DNA of 64,000 nt, from contig JAEDCY010000008.1 in NCBI GenBank assembly GCA_016293915.1, forward strand, positions 1 through 64,000, written 5' to 3'. The DNA comes from Treponema sp. (GTDB lineage Bacteria > Spirochaetota > Spirochaetia > Treponematales > Treponemataceae). The translations under genes were made by a program, and so were the position numbers. Below, one piece after another: positions 53,406 through 60,487 of the stretch. Each line of letters opens with the position of its first letter. Within the stretch, counting starts at the first letter, position 1. A model generated the notes under the pieces. That model had not been told where the DNA came from. It searched no databases and was given only the letters and a program-made list of their open reading frames with translations.

Positions 53406-53912
53406 ATGGGGAATTTTAAAAGACTAAGTATTCTTACGATTCTGTTTTTTGCAGGTTCATTATGTTTTTGCAATCAGATTTCATTTCAAATTGTACAGCA
53501 TGATGAAAGTGTAGACTGTGTTTCGGAAGATTCAATGGTAATCGAAGATTCTGTACTCAATAATTTTTTTGAATATGGTTTTATCGTTACTAATTCTGAT
53601 GCAGCAATTTCAGATTCTGCAACACAGGATGAAAAACTTTATAAAATCGGGCAGGGAGATGCATTTAATGGATTTTCAGATTATTTTGTTCAGATAAAGC
53701 TTTACTATGAACGCACTGAAAATACATTAAGCAGTACTTCAGACCTTTACGAAATTGATTTTATCATTACTTCTGTAAAGGATGGTAAAAAAATAGCGGC
53801 CAAGTCGATTAAAGATATTAAAATTGACCGTACAAAGAAAAATAATCTGGCGAAGGTTTCATCAGATTTAGTATACGAAATAAACAAAGCATTAAGAGCA
53901 TATAAAGCCTAA
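53406..53912 (+). CDS. Exported hypothetical protein, 168 aa
   Basis: Signal peptide about 1-22 (ILTILFFAGSLCFC). The rest is beta-rich and acidic, with no cysteine pair and no known motif. The cysteines near the cleavage site might allow lipidation, but the match is not convincing. It lies 14 nt before the SPOR protein gene, so the two may be cotranscribed and act together at the envelope. Confidence 0.65.
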   Translation: MGNFKRLSILTILFFAGSLCFCNQISFQIVQHDESVDCVSEDSMVIEDSVLNNFFEYGFIVTNSDAAISDSATQDEKLYKIGQGDAFNGFSDYFVQIKLYYERTENTLSSTSDLYEIDFIITSVKDGKKIAAKSIKDIKIDRTKKNNLAKVSSDLVYEINKALRAYKA

Positions 53913-53926
53913 GGATGGGTAGGGGT

Positions 53927-55531
53927 ATGAAAAATAAAATTAAAAACATTTTTAAGATTCTGGCAGTAACAGCAGGATGTCTAATGTTTGCATCATTCAG
54001 TCCTTCTTTAGATGGAAGGGCAGTTGTCGTTGATAAAGGAGTTTTTCCTCAGGGACTTTTTGCAAAAACAGTAGGCTACCTTCCTGGTGATATAATCAGT
54101 GTAACAAATATTGCAGGTGATGCTACTGTAGATATTCTTGTAATCGGCGCACTTGATCCTTCTGAGGGGGTTGCAATTATGCTTTCTCCAGAAGCCGCAG
54201 AAGCAATGGGAATTGACAGCAGTGCAAATAACATAGTGAAGATTACAAAACGCTCTGGTCAAGACGACCAGGTATTTGGAAATGCTGTAATTTCAAAATC
54301 ATCAGCAGAAATAGATGACTTTGATGATGAAGAGTTCGAATCAATTGGTGCAGAGCAGAACTCCGATGCTTTTGATAATACAGAAAACGAAGAGCCTGAA
54401 GAGTTTGAAGAAGAGGCAGCTGAAGAAGAAACTTTTGAAGAAGCTGCAGAAGATGAAACTGAAGAGCCTGAAACTGAAATAGCTGAAGAAACAGAAGAAG
54501 AACCTGAAGTTCCAGAAGCAGTTGAAGAAGCTGAAGAGGAAGAGGCTTTTGAAGAAGAAGTTATAGAAGAGGAAGAAACTGCAGACGAGGAATTTGAGGA
54601 AGAAGAAACTCCAGTAGAAGATGCAGAAGAAGAAAATGAAGAGGAAGCTTTCGAAGATGAAACTCCGGATGCAATAGAAGAAGCTGCAGAAGAAGAAGCT
54701 TTTGAAGAAGATAAGCTTGATGAACTTCCTGCAGAAGAGGAATCTGAAGAAGAGTCTGTAGAAGAAGAACTTGAAGAGTTTGAAGAAGAAGCAGCTGAGC
54801 CTGAAATAGAAGAGGAAACAGCAGAAGAAGAAACTGTTGAAGAAGATATTCCAGAGGAAGAAGAAAGTCTTGAAGAAGAAGCTTTTGATGAAGAAACTCC
54901 AGCTGATATTCCTGAAGAAACAACAGAATCAGAAGATGATGTTCCTGCAGCAGAAGCTTTTGAAGCAGATGAACTTGATGATTTACCTGCAGAGACAGAA
55001 GCTGAGCCAGAAACCGAAGTTTCAGAAGAAACAATAGAAGAAAACGAAACTGATGAATATGAAGCAATTGTACTTGTTCCGGCAGATGCAAATCCTCCAG
55101 AGAGCGAGGAAGATGAAGTTGAAGATGTAATTTCTGAAGATGATATTGATGCAATTGATGAAGAAATTACCTTAACTCCACTGGTGGAAGAAACTCCTGC
55201 AGAACCAGAAGAGCCAAAGCCAGAACCAGAACAAGAACAAGAACAAGAACCAAAAGCTGTAACTTCTTATGATAAGTATATGGTTCCAAGCCTTAAAAAC
55301 CTTGAATCTGGAAAGTACTACATTCAGATTGCAGTTTACTCAAGCGAGGATAACATTCTTGATGTAATCGATAAGTATGGAACAAATTATCCGATTACAA
55401 TCGTTCCAATGGCAGGCGGTTCAAGCAAGCAGATTTTGATTGGTCCTGTTACAATGGATGAATATAAGGTTGTACTTGAAAGATTTAAGTCTTACGGATT
55501 TAAGGATGCGTTCCTTAGAAAAATTAAATAG
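53927..55531 (+). CDS. Exported SPOR-domain protein with long acidic region, 534 aa
   Basis: Signal peptide or lipoprotein signal (LAVTAGC near residue 18). Residues 30-115 resemble a double-psi beta-barrel of RlpA type (VVVDKGVFPQGLFAKTVGYL, DPSEGVAIMLSPEAAEAMG). Residues about 130-425 are extraordinarily Glu-rich repeats. The C-terminus (about 450-534) is a SPOR peptidoglycan-binding domain (GKYYIQIAVYSSEDNI, IGPVTMDEYKVVLERFKSYG). The ATG at 53927 gives the best signal peptide; 53915 adds MGRG. Likely septal or envelope role. Confidence 0.82.
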   Translation: MKNKIKNIFKILAVTAGCLMFASFSPSLDGRAVVVDKGVFPQGLFAKTVGYLPGDIISVTNIAGDATVDILVIGALDPSEGVAIMLSPEAAEAMGIDSSANNIVKITKRSGQDDQVFGNAVISKSSAEIDDFDDEEFESIGAEQNSDAFDNTENEEPEEFEEEAAEEETFEEAAEDETEEPETEIAEETEEEPEVPEAVEEAEEEEAFEEEVIEEEETADEEFEEEETPVEDAEEENEEEAFEDETPDAIEEAAEEEAFEEDKLDELPAEEESEEESVEEELEEFEEEAAEPEIEEETAEEETVEEDIPEEEESLEEEAFDEETPADIPEETTESEDDVPAAEAFEADELDDLPAETEAEPETEVSEETIEENETDEYEAIVLVPADANPPESEEDEVEDVISEDDIDAIDEEITLTPLVEETPAEPEEPKPEPEQEQEQEPKAVTSYDKYMVPSLKNLESGKYYIQIAVYSSEDNILDVIDKYGTNYPITIVPMAGGSSKQILIGPVTMDEYKVVLERFKSYGFKDAFLRKIK

Positions 55532-55546
55532 TCAGATAAACCAAAA

Positions 55547-55636
55547 GGGCTGTCCAAAAAGTATTGTCATGCTGAACTTGTTTCAGCATCTACACCACAT
55601 CTAGTTCTATAGATTCCGAAACAAGTTCGGAATGAC
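55547..55636. repeat. 90-bp paired hairpin repeat, copy 1
   Basis: GGGCTGTCCAAAAAGTATT leads into two hairpins: TGCTGAA/TTCAGCA and TTCCGAA/TTCGGAA, spaced by about 20 bp. Nearly identical to 58599-58688; only a few bases differ. Confidence 0.8.
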
Positions 55637-55684
55637 ACTAGGATGTAAACTTATTGGTCATCCCCTTTTTTATGGTATGATTTG

Positions 55685-55760
55685 AACCGCAAACGAGCAA
55701 AGCGAGTTTGTCGGTTTCGCAATTAATTTGACACGCTTGCCGAAGGCAAGTCGTGTTCAT
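55685..55760. repeat. Two hairpins between convergent genes
   Basis: An imperfect hairpin around AAACGAGCAAAGCGAGTTT and a second with CTTGCC-GAA-GGCAAG flanked by ACACG and CGTGT. They lie between the SPOR gene and ilvE, where terminators would be expected, but have no T-tracts. Confidence 0.45.
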
Positions 55761-55775
55761 AATAATGATAAACGG

Positions 55776-55794
55776 CAGCGGGCTTGACCCGCTG
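55776..55794. repeat. CTTGA-loop hairpin repeat, copy 2
   Basis: CAGCGGG and CCCGCTG around loop CTTGA. Same core as 38096-38118 with different outer pairs. Confidence 0.55.
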
Positions 55795-55804
55795 TCCGAT
55801 TTCA

Positions 55805-56827
55805 TCAGATAGTATAAACCCATCCCTCAGGTGCAGGGAGACGGCCCATCTGAATACCAGTCAAAGTATCATAAATTTCCTTCAACTTAGGACCCATTTC
55901 CTGTTTTCCTTCGTTATAGATAATCTGTTTTCCGTGGTCATCAATTTCACCAACCGGAGAAATAACAGCAGCAGTACCACAAAGACCACATTCTACGAAA
56001 TCAGCAAGTTCATCCTTGTGAATCTTTCTCTCTTCAACTTCCATCTTCAGGTATTCCTTAGCTACAACTACAAGCGAGCGGCGTGTAATTGAAGGAAGAA
56101 TAGTATCAGATTTAGGAGTTACAAGCTTTCCATCCTTTGTGATGAAGAGAATGTTTGCTCCACCAGTTTCCTCGAGGTAAGTGTGAGTAGCAGGATCAAG
56201 GTACATATTTTCAGCATATCCGCAGTTATGTGCATCTACGATATTGTGTAAAGACATAGCATAGTTCAAACCAGCCTTAATATCACCAGTTCCATGAGGA
56301 GCTGCACGGTCGAGGTCTGAAAGGCGAACCTTAATAGGTTTTACACCGCCTTTGAAATATGGTCCAACAGGAGTTACGAGAATACGGAACTGATATTCAT
56401 CAGCTGGTTTTACACCAATAACTGAACTTGAACCGAACATATATGGACGGATGTAAAGAGTAGCACCGCTTCCGTAAGGTGGAACCCAATCCTTGTTTTC
56501 TTCGATAGTCTGAAGAACAGCTTCAATAAAGCGTTCTTTTGGGAATACTGGCATTTCAAGGCGTTTACATGAATTTTCCATACGCTCAGCGTTTAAGTCT
56601 GGGCGGAATGTTACGATGTCGCCGTGCTCAGTTGTATATGCTTTAAGGCCTTCAAAACAGGTCTGTGCGTACTGCAATACGCCTGCACATTCGCTGATTT
56701 TTACAGTATGGTCAGAAGTGAGCTTTCCTTCATCCCATTCACCATTTTTCCAGTTTGCTACATAGCTTTTTGATGTTTCCATGTAGCCGAAAGGCAGATT
56801 GCCCCAGTCCAATTTTTTTGTTGCCAT
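55805..56827 (-). CDS. ilvE: Branched-chain amino acid aminotransferase, 340 aa
   Basis: PLP fold type IV enzyme catalysing the last step of Leu, Ile and Val synthesis. Blocks include LQYAQTCFEGLKAY, LYIRPYMFGSSSVIGVKPA, KAGLNYAMSLHNI (PLP lysine) and EETGGANILFI. Length and start (TAGGAG before the ATG) fit the long eukaryote-like type II form found in many bacteria. It stands alone; other ilv genes are not in the window. Confidence 0.95.
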   Translation of the reverse strand: MATKKLDWGNLPFGYMETSKSYVANWKNGEWDEGKLTSDHTVKISECAGVLQYAQTCFEGLKAYTTEHGDIVTFRPDLNAERMENSCKRLEMPVFPKERFIEAVLQTIEENKDWVPPYGSGATLYIRPYMFGSSSVIGVKPADEYQFRILVTPVGPYFKGGVKPIKVRLSDLDRAAPHGTGDIKAGLNYAMSLHNIVDAHNCGYAENMYLDPATHTYLEETGGANILFITKDGKLVTPKSDTILPSITRRSLVVVAKEYLKMEVEERKIHKDELADFVECGLCGTAAVISPVGEIDDHGKQIIYNEGKQEMGPKLKEIYDTLTGIQMGRLPAPEGWVYTI

Positions 56828-56909
56828 ATTTATCTCCTAAAACTTTAGTAATACTAAAGAAATTTAATTACACTTAATTATTATATAACTATTTTTTTTA
56901 TTAGTAAAG

Positions 56910-56918
56910 TGATATAAT
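56910..56918 (+). promoter_or_regulatory. Extended -10 box of ribF
   Basis: TGATATAAT with perfect TATAAT, ending 7 nt before the ribF ATG. No ribosome binding site is visible, so the mRNA is probably leaderless. Confidence 0.6.
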
Positions 56919-56925
56919 AGAAAAT

Positions 56926-57702
56926 ATGAAACTTTTTACCTGGAATGATATTCTTTCTATATTAAATGGCGATTCAAATGAAGAATTTCTCTGCGGTGCA
57001 AAAACAGGGATTTCAACAGGCAGTTTTGACGGTCTTCATAAAGGACACAAAAAACTTCTCTCAGAATTAAAAGACCGATGTAAGGCAAAGGGGCTTTTCG
57101 CAGGAGTCGTTACATTTTCACGTCCACTTCCAGGAATAAAACATAGCAGTGATTATAAAGGTGATCTTTCAACACTTAATCAGAGACTGGCTCTTTTCGA
57201 AGAGCTGGGAATTGATTTTGCCATAATAGTTGATTTTGATGATTCTTTTGCCAGCATGATGGGTGCAGACTTTTTGAATATTCTTTTGAATGTATGCAAT
57301 ATGGAGCTTATTGCAGAAGGAATTGATTTCCGCTGCGGTTATAAGGGGGCTACAGATGCACAGGCAATCCGTTATTGGGCAGAACAGAATAAAATTGAAG
57401 CAGTTTTTGTAGATCCTGTATATTTTCATGCAGGAACCGAAGATGAAGAAAGAATCAGTTCATCATATATTCGTACAATGCTGAGTAAAGGCTTTTTTAT
57501 GACGGCACAGGAGCTTTTGGAACGCCCATACGAGCTTGATATCGCTGCAATCCGCCGCCTCGCTCCAGAAAAAACGCCGCAGCTGCTTCCTCTGGATGGC
57601 CTTTACAGAACAGAAAACGAAAAAGGGGAACTGGTAAGGCTGGAAATAAAAAACGGAAAGATAGAAAATCTTCCCGCTTGTGATTCTGTAAAGTTTTTAT
57701 AA
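56926..57702 (+). CDS. ribF: RibF-like FMN adenylyltransferase without riboflavin kinase domain, 258 aa
   Basis: Nucleotidyltransferase half of bifunctional RibF: STGSFDGLHKGHKKLL (HxGH site, about 31-46), VVTFSRPLPG, FDDSFASMMGADFL, EGIDFRCGYKGATD and ISSSYIRTML. After about residue 190 only some 65 residues remain, with no PTAN-type kinase motif, so the flavokinase domain is absent or vestigial. It should convert FMN to FAD only. A structured repeat starts 5 nt after the stop. Confidence 0.85.
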   Translation: MKLFTWNDILSILNGDSNEEFLCGAKTGISTGSFDGLHKGHKKLLSELKDRCKAKGLFAGVVTFSRPLPGIKHSSDYKGDLSTLNQRLALFEELGIDFAIIVDFDDSFASMMGADFLNILLNVCNMELIAEGIDFRCGYKGATDAQAIRYWAEQNKIEAVFVDPVYFHAGTEDEERISSSYIRTMLSKGFFMTAQELLERPYELDIAAIRRLAPEKTPQLLPLDGLYRTENEKGELVRLEIKNGKIENLPACDSVKFL

Positions 57703-57706
57703 AACA

Positions 57707-57810
57707 GATCCCGAAACATAGGGAGCGGCGGCTGAAAGCCGACAAAATGCTCCAGTGGAGCATTTTTAGCGAGTCTCCGAGCAGCTGTGCTGCGACGGGT
57801 TCGGGATGAC
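57707..57810 (+). repeat. Three-hairpin structured repeat, copy B
   Basis: Closing stem TCCCGAA (57709-57715) with TTCGGGA (57800-57806). Internal hairpins: CGGCT-GAA-AGCCG (57729-57741), an 11-bp perfect stem at 57744-57766, and GCAGC-TGT-GCTGC (57781-57793). Same framework as copies A and C. Confidence 0.82.
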
Positions 57811-57813
57811 CAT

Positions 57814-57839
57814 GTCATGCTGAACTAGTTTCAGCATCT
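57814..57839. repeat. Short hairpin repeat after copy B
   Basis: TGCTGAA/TTCAGCA with loop CTAGT. It directly follows copy B, as the CCCTGAA repeat follows copy A. Confidence 0.65.
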
Positions 57840-57956
57840 TACTCGCCGAATTCTTCCTGGTCGCACATTTTTTTTGCGTCTTCAAAATCAATTGGCTTAC
57901 CCCATACAAAGCCCTGAATAAAGTCGCATTTATGTTCACGAAGAATATCCAGCTGA
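57839..57956 (-). pseudogene. C-terminal remnant of an EAL-domain protein
   Basis: On the minus strand 39 codons read QLDILREHKCDFIQGFVWGK and then PIDFEDAKKMCDQEEFGE before TAA. This is the characteristic end of an EAL cyclic-di-GMP phosphodiesterase. Upstream the reading frame loses similarity and no EAL core is present. Its stop codon lies at the very edge of the short repeat. Confidence 0.6.
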
Positions 57957-58039
57957 AGAAGATATAAATCAGAAAAAAGATATGGACAATAATAAACTTT
58001 TAGAATAATATGTTTAAATCTGTTTTACGGATTACATTG

Positions 58040-58139
58040 TGATTTGTTTCTAGAAACCCAGAGACCGACCTGCAAGGTTTTCCGCCCATACAGAGTTTCC
58101 GGCCTGGCTGGAAATCATAATTTTTCTAGGGGTTCCAAT
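58040..58139 (+). promoter_or_regulatory. Possible structured rpsO leader
   Basis: The 100 nt before rpsO contain TTTCC...GGAAA pairing and GC-rich segments. S15 mRNAs often carry autoregulatory structures, but these differ between phyla and I cannot match a known one. Confidence 0.25.
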
Positions 58140-58409
58140 ATGGCACTTACAAAAGAAACAACAGCCGCAACAGTAAAGAAGTACGGCGCAAAAGACACTG
58201 ACACAGGTAGTGTAAAGGTTCAGATTGCTCTTATGACACAGCGTGTTGAACAGCTCACAGAGCACAACAAGCTCTTCCCAAAGGATGCTAACGCTAAACG
58301 TGCACTTCTTAAGGTTGTAGGTCAGCGCCGCAAGATGCTCCGCTACTTTGAACGCACAGACCTCGAAGGTTACCGCGCATTCATTAAAGAGCTCGGACTC
58401 AGAAAATAG
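58140..58409 (+). CDS. rpsO: 30S ribosomal protein S15, 89 aa
   Basis: The start MALTKETTAATVKKYG and the blocks DTGSVKVQIALMTQRVEQLT and RRKMLRYFERTDLEGYRAF are S15. AGGGG precedes the ATG at 58140. In most bacteria pnp follows directly; here a convergent gene and repeat-rich DNA of about 2 kb intervene. A structured repeat starts 13 nt after the stop. Confidence 0.97.
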   Translation: MALTKETTAATVKKYGAKDTDTGSVKVQIALMTQRVEQLTEHNKLFPKDANAKRALLKVVGQRRKMLRYFERTDLEGYRAFIKELGLRK

Positions 58410-58421
58410 TCTTGCTTTGTT

Positions 58422-58526
58422 GTCATCCCGAACCATCGCAGCATAGCTGCTCGGAGACTCGCTAAAAACAGTCCACAGGACTGTTTTTGCCCTGCTACGC
58501 AGTGCCGCTCCCTATGTTTCGGGATC
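58422..58526 (-). repeat. Three-hairpin structured repeat, copy C
   Basis: Read on the minus strand: closing stem TCCCGAA/TTCGGGA (58518-58524 with 58426-58432), hairpin CACTGC-GTA-GCAGGG with G-T wobble, an 11-bp stem (AAAAACAGTCC with GGACTGTTTTT), and GCAGC-TAT-GCTGC. Opposite orientation to copies A and B. Confidence 0.82.
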
Positions 58527-58528
58527 TC

Positions 58529-58568
58529 AAAATCCCGCCAGCCATCGCGCCGTGCGGGATTTTTTTTT
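58529..58568 (+). terminator. Intrinsic terminator after rpsO
   Basis: AATCCCGC (58531-58538) pairs with GCGGGATT (58554-58561), followed by eight T. Confidence 0.9.
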
Positions 58569-58598
58569 GCCCGGCGCAAATTCATTACCATGAATTTG

Positions 58599-58688
58599 GG
58601 GCTGTCCAAAAAGTATTGTCATGCTGAACTTGTTTCAGCATCTACGCCACATCTAGTTCTATAGATTCCGAAATAAGTTCGGAATGAC
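58599..58688. repeat. 90-bp paired hairpin repeat, copy 2
   Basis: Near-identical to 55547-55636, including the non-palindromic GGGCTGTCCAAAAAGTATT lead-in and the middle ATCTAGTTCTATAGA segment. Confidence 0.8.
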
Positions 58689-58699
58689 AAGTGTGTTTG

Positions 58700-58856
58700 C
58701 TGCGGAAGGAAAAAAGATTGGAGATTTTTAAACTCTTTATCCTGATTCTGAAGTAACTTATACTTTTAATATTAATAATAAGTCGACTGGTGGGGCTTCG
58801 GCTGGATAAACGAAAACGGCTCAACTAAGAAAATGACAAAGATTAAGAAGTTTTAA
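58700..58856 (+). pseudogene. Decayed 3' end of a plus-strand gene
   Basis: One frame reads EVTYTFNINNKSTGGASAG and a second, one base shifted, continues WINENGSTKKMTKIKKF to TAA at about 58856. A terminator follows. The two pieces read like one C-terminus broken by a frameshift. No start or family is recognisable; this is low-confidence. Confidence 0.25.
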
Positions 58857-58874
58857 TCTTATCAGAGAATGAAG

Positions 58875-58913
58875 AAACTCCCGCGCAGCCAGGTGCCGTG
58901 CGGGAGTTTTTTT
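58875..58913 (+). terminator. Intrinsic terminator
   Basis: AAACTCCCGC (58875-58884) with GCGGGAGTTTTTTT (58900-58913). Its loop resembles that of the rpsO terminator (GCAGCCA and GCCGT), suggesting common origin. Confidence 0.85.
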
Positions 58914-58918
58914 ATATA

Positions 58919-59767
58919 TTACAATAAGAATTCTTCGATAAGTTTTTCAAGAGCCTTAATGGAAGGCGGCTCGGTCTGTGTTTCCATGGTGATGATGAGA
59001 TTGCGGCCGGCGAGAATTCCGTTTTCGGTGTAGAGGCGGAGCTTGCCGGCCGCATTGTTTGAGTATTCGGTGGAGTCCATGAGGCCAAAGTGTTCCCAGT
59101 AGAACTCTGTACGGGTGCGCGTGTTGAGGCAGAGGAAGTCGGGGTAGAGGGTGATGGATCTGCCGAAGTCGCGTCGAATGTCGTCAGGGTTGATGCGCTT
59201 CAGTGTAATCGGGAATTCGTAACGATAAGGTATGTTGTGGCGGAAAAGTGTATCTGCGATTATTACTTCGGATTTTGAGCGCACCCGTTCGCCACGGGCA
59301 GTACAGATGTAAGGTGCATCTGACGCGAAGGGCCGGCCCGTCCAGGAAATATCCTGCCAGCGGGCCGCGTACTGCTCGTTTGTGAGAATTGCAGGAGTAA
59401 TGAGGCTGCGACGGGCCGGGCAAAGGGAATCGTAGAGTTCAGAAATGGCGCGTCCATTGCTTGTCTGTTTCATGTAATTTTGAAGGGCGGAGATTTCTTT
59501 TTGCAGCAGTTTAATAAGGCGGGCGTCGTAGTCTTTTTGTGCCAGCTGGCGGGCAAGAGTTTTCTGTGAGTGGGGAAGATATTTTCCTCTTAAACTGCCG
59601 CGTTCCGTTACAAGATAATACTCCGGGTGCCCGCCATTTTGAGAAATTCGGATGCGCCCCTGAGGTGCTTTTTCATAAGACTTCTTTTTGGTGAAAAGCA
59701 AGTTTTGAAGCTCTGCGAGCCGCTTTTCTATCAGGGGCGCAAGCTGATTTAGGGATAATTCTTCCAT
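58919..59767 (-). CDS. PD-(D/E)XK nuclease-like protein of unknown function, 282 aa
   Basis: N-terminal half is basic and helical (about 1-110: LIEKRLAELQNLLFTKKKSYEK). The C-terminal half has the order expected of a restriction-like fold: SKSEVIIADTL (about 162), YRYEFPI, LYPDFLCLN (about 207) and TEFYWEHFGLMD (about 220), i.e. E...D...ExH where many nucleases have ExK. I infer a nuclease-like core; activity and target are unknown. Four 34-35-bp inverted repeats lie directly upstream. It is GC-richer than its neighbours and points against rpsO and pnp, consistent with insertion. Confidence 0.65.
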   Translation of the reverse strand: MEELSLNQLAPLIEKRLAELQNLLFTKKKSYEKAPQGRIRISQNGGHPEYYLVTERGSLRGKYLPHSQKTLARQLAQKDYDARLIKLLQKEISALQNYMKQTSNGRAISELYDSLCPARRSLITPAILTNEQYAARWQDISWTGRPFASDAPYICTARGERVRSKSEVIIADTLFRHNIPYRYEFPITLKRINPDDIRRDFGRSITLYPDFLCLNTRTRTEFYWEHFGLMDSTEYSNNAAGKLRLYTENGILAGRNLIITMETQTEPPSIKALEKLIEEFLL

Positions 59768-59813
59768 TTTTTACTCCTTCGGGCTCTTTTGGAGCTTGAT
59801 TTTTGTTTTTGTT

Positions 59814-59847
59814 CCGACTTAACGGTGGCTTTACCTTGTTAAGTCGG
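59814..59847. repeat. 34-bp inverted repeat, unit 1 of 4
   Basis: CCGACTTAAC (59814-59823), 14-bp loop, GTTAAGTCGG (59838-59847). Perfect 10-bp arms. It lies 47 nt upstream of the nuclease-like gene start. Confidence 0.85.
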
Positions 59848-59897
59848 GCGATTTGGAGATTTTTTAGCTGTGAGTTCGTCTTTTATTGTAGTGATGG

Positions 59898-59932
59898 CCG
59901 ACTTAACGCGGTGGTTTTTAAAGTTAAGTCGG
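59898..59932. repeat. 35-bp inverted repeat, unit 2 of 4
   Basis: CCGACTTAAC and GTTAAGTCGG with a 15-bp loop; pairing extends by two further bases (GG/CC) on the outside. Starts 84 bp after unit 1. Confidence 0.85.
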
Positions 59933-59993
59933 CCACAATCAGTGTTTTTGGCTGTAGGCGAGCATCTTTTTCCCAGTTTATCTTCTGCTGTGG

Positions 59994-60027
59994 CCGACTT
60001 AACACAGAAAAATTGCAGTTAAGTCGG
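59994..60027. repeat. 34-bp inverted repeat, unit 3 of 4
   Basis: Same 10-bp arms, 14-bp loop of different sequence. Starts 96 bp after unit 2. Confidence 0.85.
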
Positions 60028-60067
60028 CTCTTTTCCAGTTTTTCGAAGCGTTGCCGCTGAAATAACT

Positions 60068-60101
60068 CCGACTTAACGGCAGAACTGACTTGTTAAGTCG
60101 G
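60068..60101. repeat. 34-bp inverted repeat, unit 4 of 4
   Basis: Same arms, 14-bp loop. Starts 74 bp after unit 3. From here to 60260 the sequence is AT-rich with no feature I can name. Confidence 0.85.
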
Positions 60102-60261
60102 TAAATAAGAGTCTTCGCCGCACAATAAGAAATCTCCACATGTAATATAGACACGAATTACATATTTTTGACAAAATTCGAGGATTTTTTGTGCTTTTTT
60201 TACTGATTTCTTCCATTGATTATTATGTATTTATGGATTAAAATTAATTATTATATTTTTT

Positions 60262-60424
60262 TATGAGCCGGCGCGCACGGGGAATTGGGGCGTTGTGGGG
60301 TTGTTCCCTGCAAATGGTGCGATGTCTTTTTGTTTTTCTGGCTGGCGATGATTTACCCCACTGGGTGGGGTAGCCGAAAACACCGAAGGTGGTTGAGGCG
60401 TAGGGCGGGGCTCCGCCCTCCTTA
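60262..60424. repeat. GC-rich hairpin repeat upstream of pnp
   Basis: Contains GAGCCGGCGCGCAC, TACCCCACTGGGTGGGGTA and ends with the GGGCGGGGCTCCGCCCTCC hairpin also found at 46819-46840. Confidence 0.5.
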
Positions 60425-60460
60425 AATAAGTATATTAGTTTTACTAATAAATAGAAAAAA

Positions 60461-60487
60461 ACACGCGTCGGATGTAGTGACGTGTGT
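60461..60487 (+). promoter_or_regulatory. Hairpin in the pnp leader
   Basis: ACACGCGTC (60461-60469) and GACGTGTGT (60479-60487) form a 9-bp stem with one G-U wobble, ending at the Shine-Dalgarno TAGGAG. It could control access to the ribosome binding site or serve as a cleavage site for autoregulation, as known for pnp in E. coli. Confidence 0.5.

Noticed and set aside
54561..55154. Leu-rich open frame antisense to the SPOR gene
   Set aside because: It is the reverse strand of GAA/GAG repeats, giving a Leu/Gln product without a start context.
59132..59423. Overlapping open frames opposite and shifted within the nuclease-like gene
   Set aside because: They arise from the GC-rich coding strand, and the nuclease-like frame alone has conserved motif order.
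59803..60060. 85-codon open frame across the inverted repeats on the plus strand
   Set aside because: It is produced by the repeat arms, has no ribosome binding site and an unlikely Phe/Cys-rich composition.
59814..60101. Integron attC sites
   Set aside because: The arms fit RYYYAAC/GTTRRRY (ACTTAAC, GTTAAGT), but the units are only 34-35 bp, lack inner boxes, enclose no gene cassettes, and no integron integrase is in the window.
59814..60101. CRISPR array
   Set aside because: Repeated parts are the two arms of a palindrome, not direct repeats with constant spacers; intervals vary from 74 to 96 bp, and no cas gene is present.
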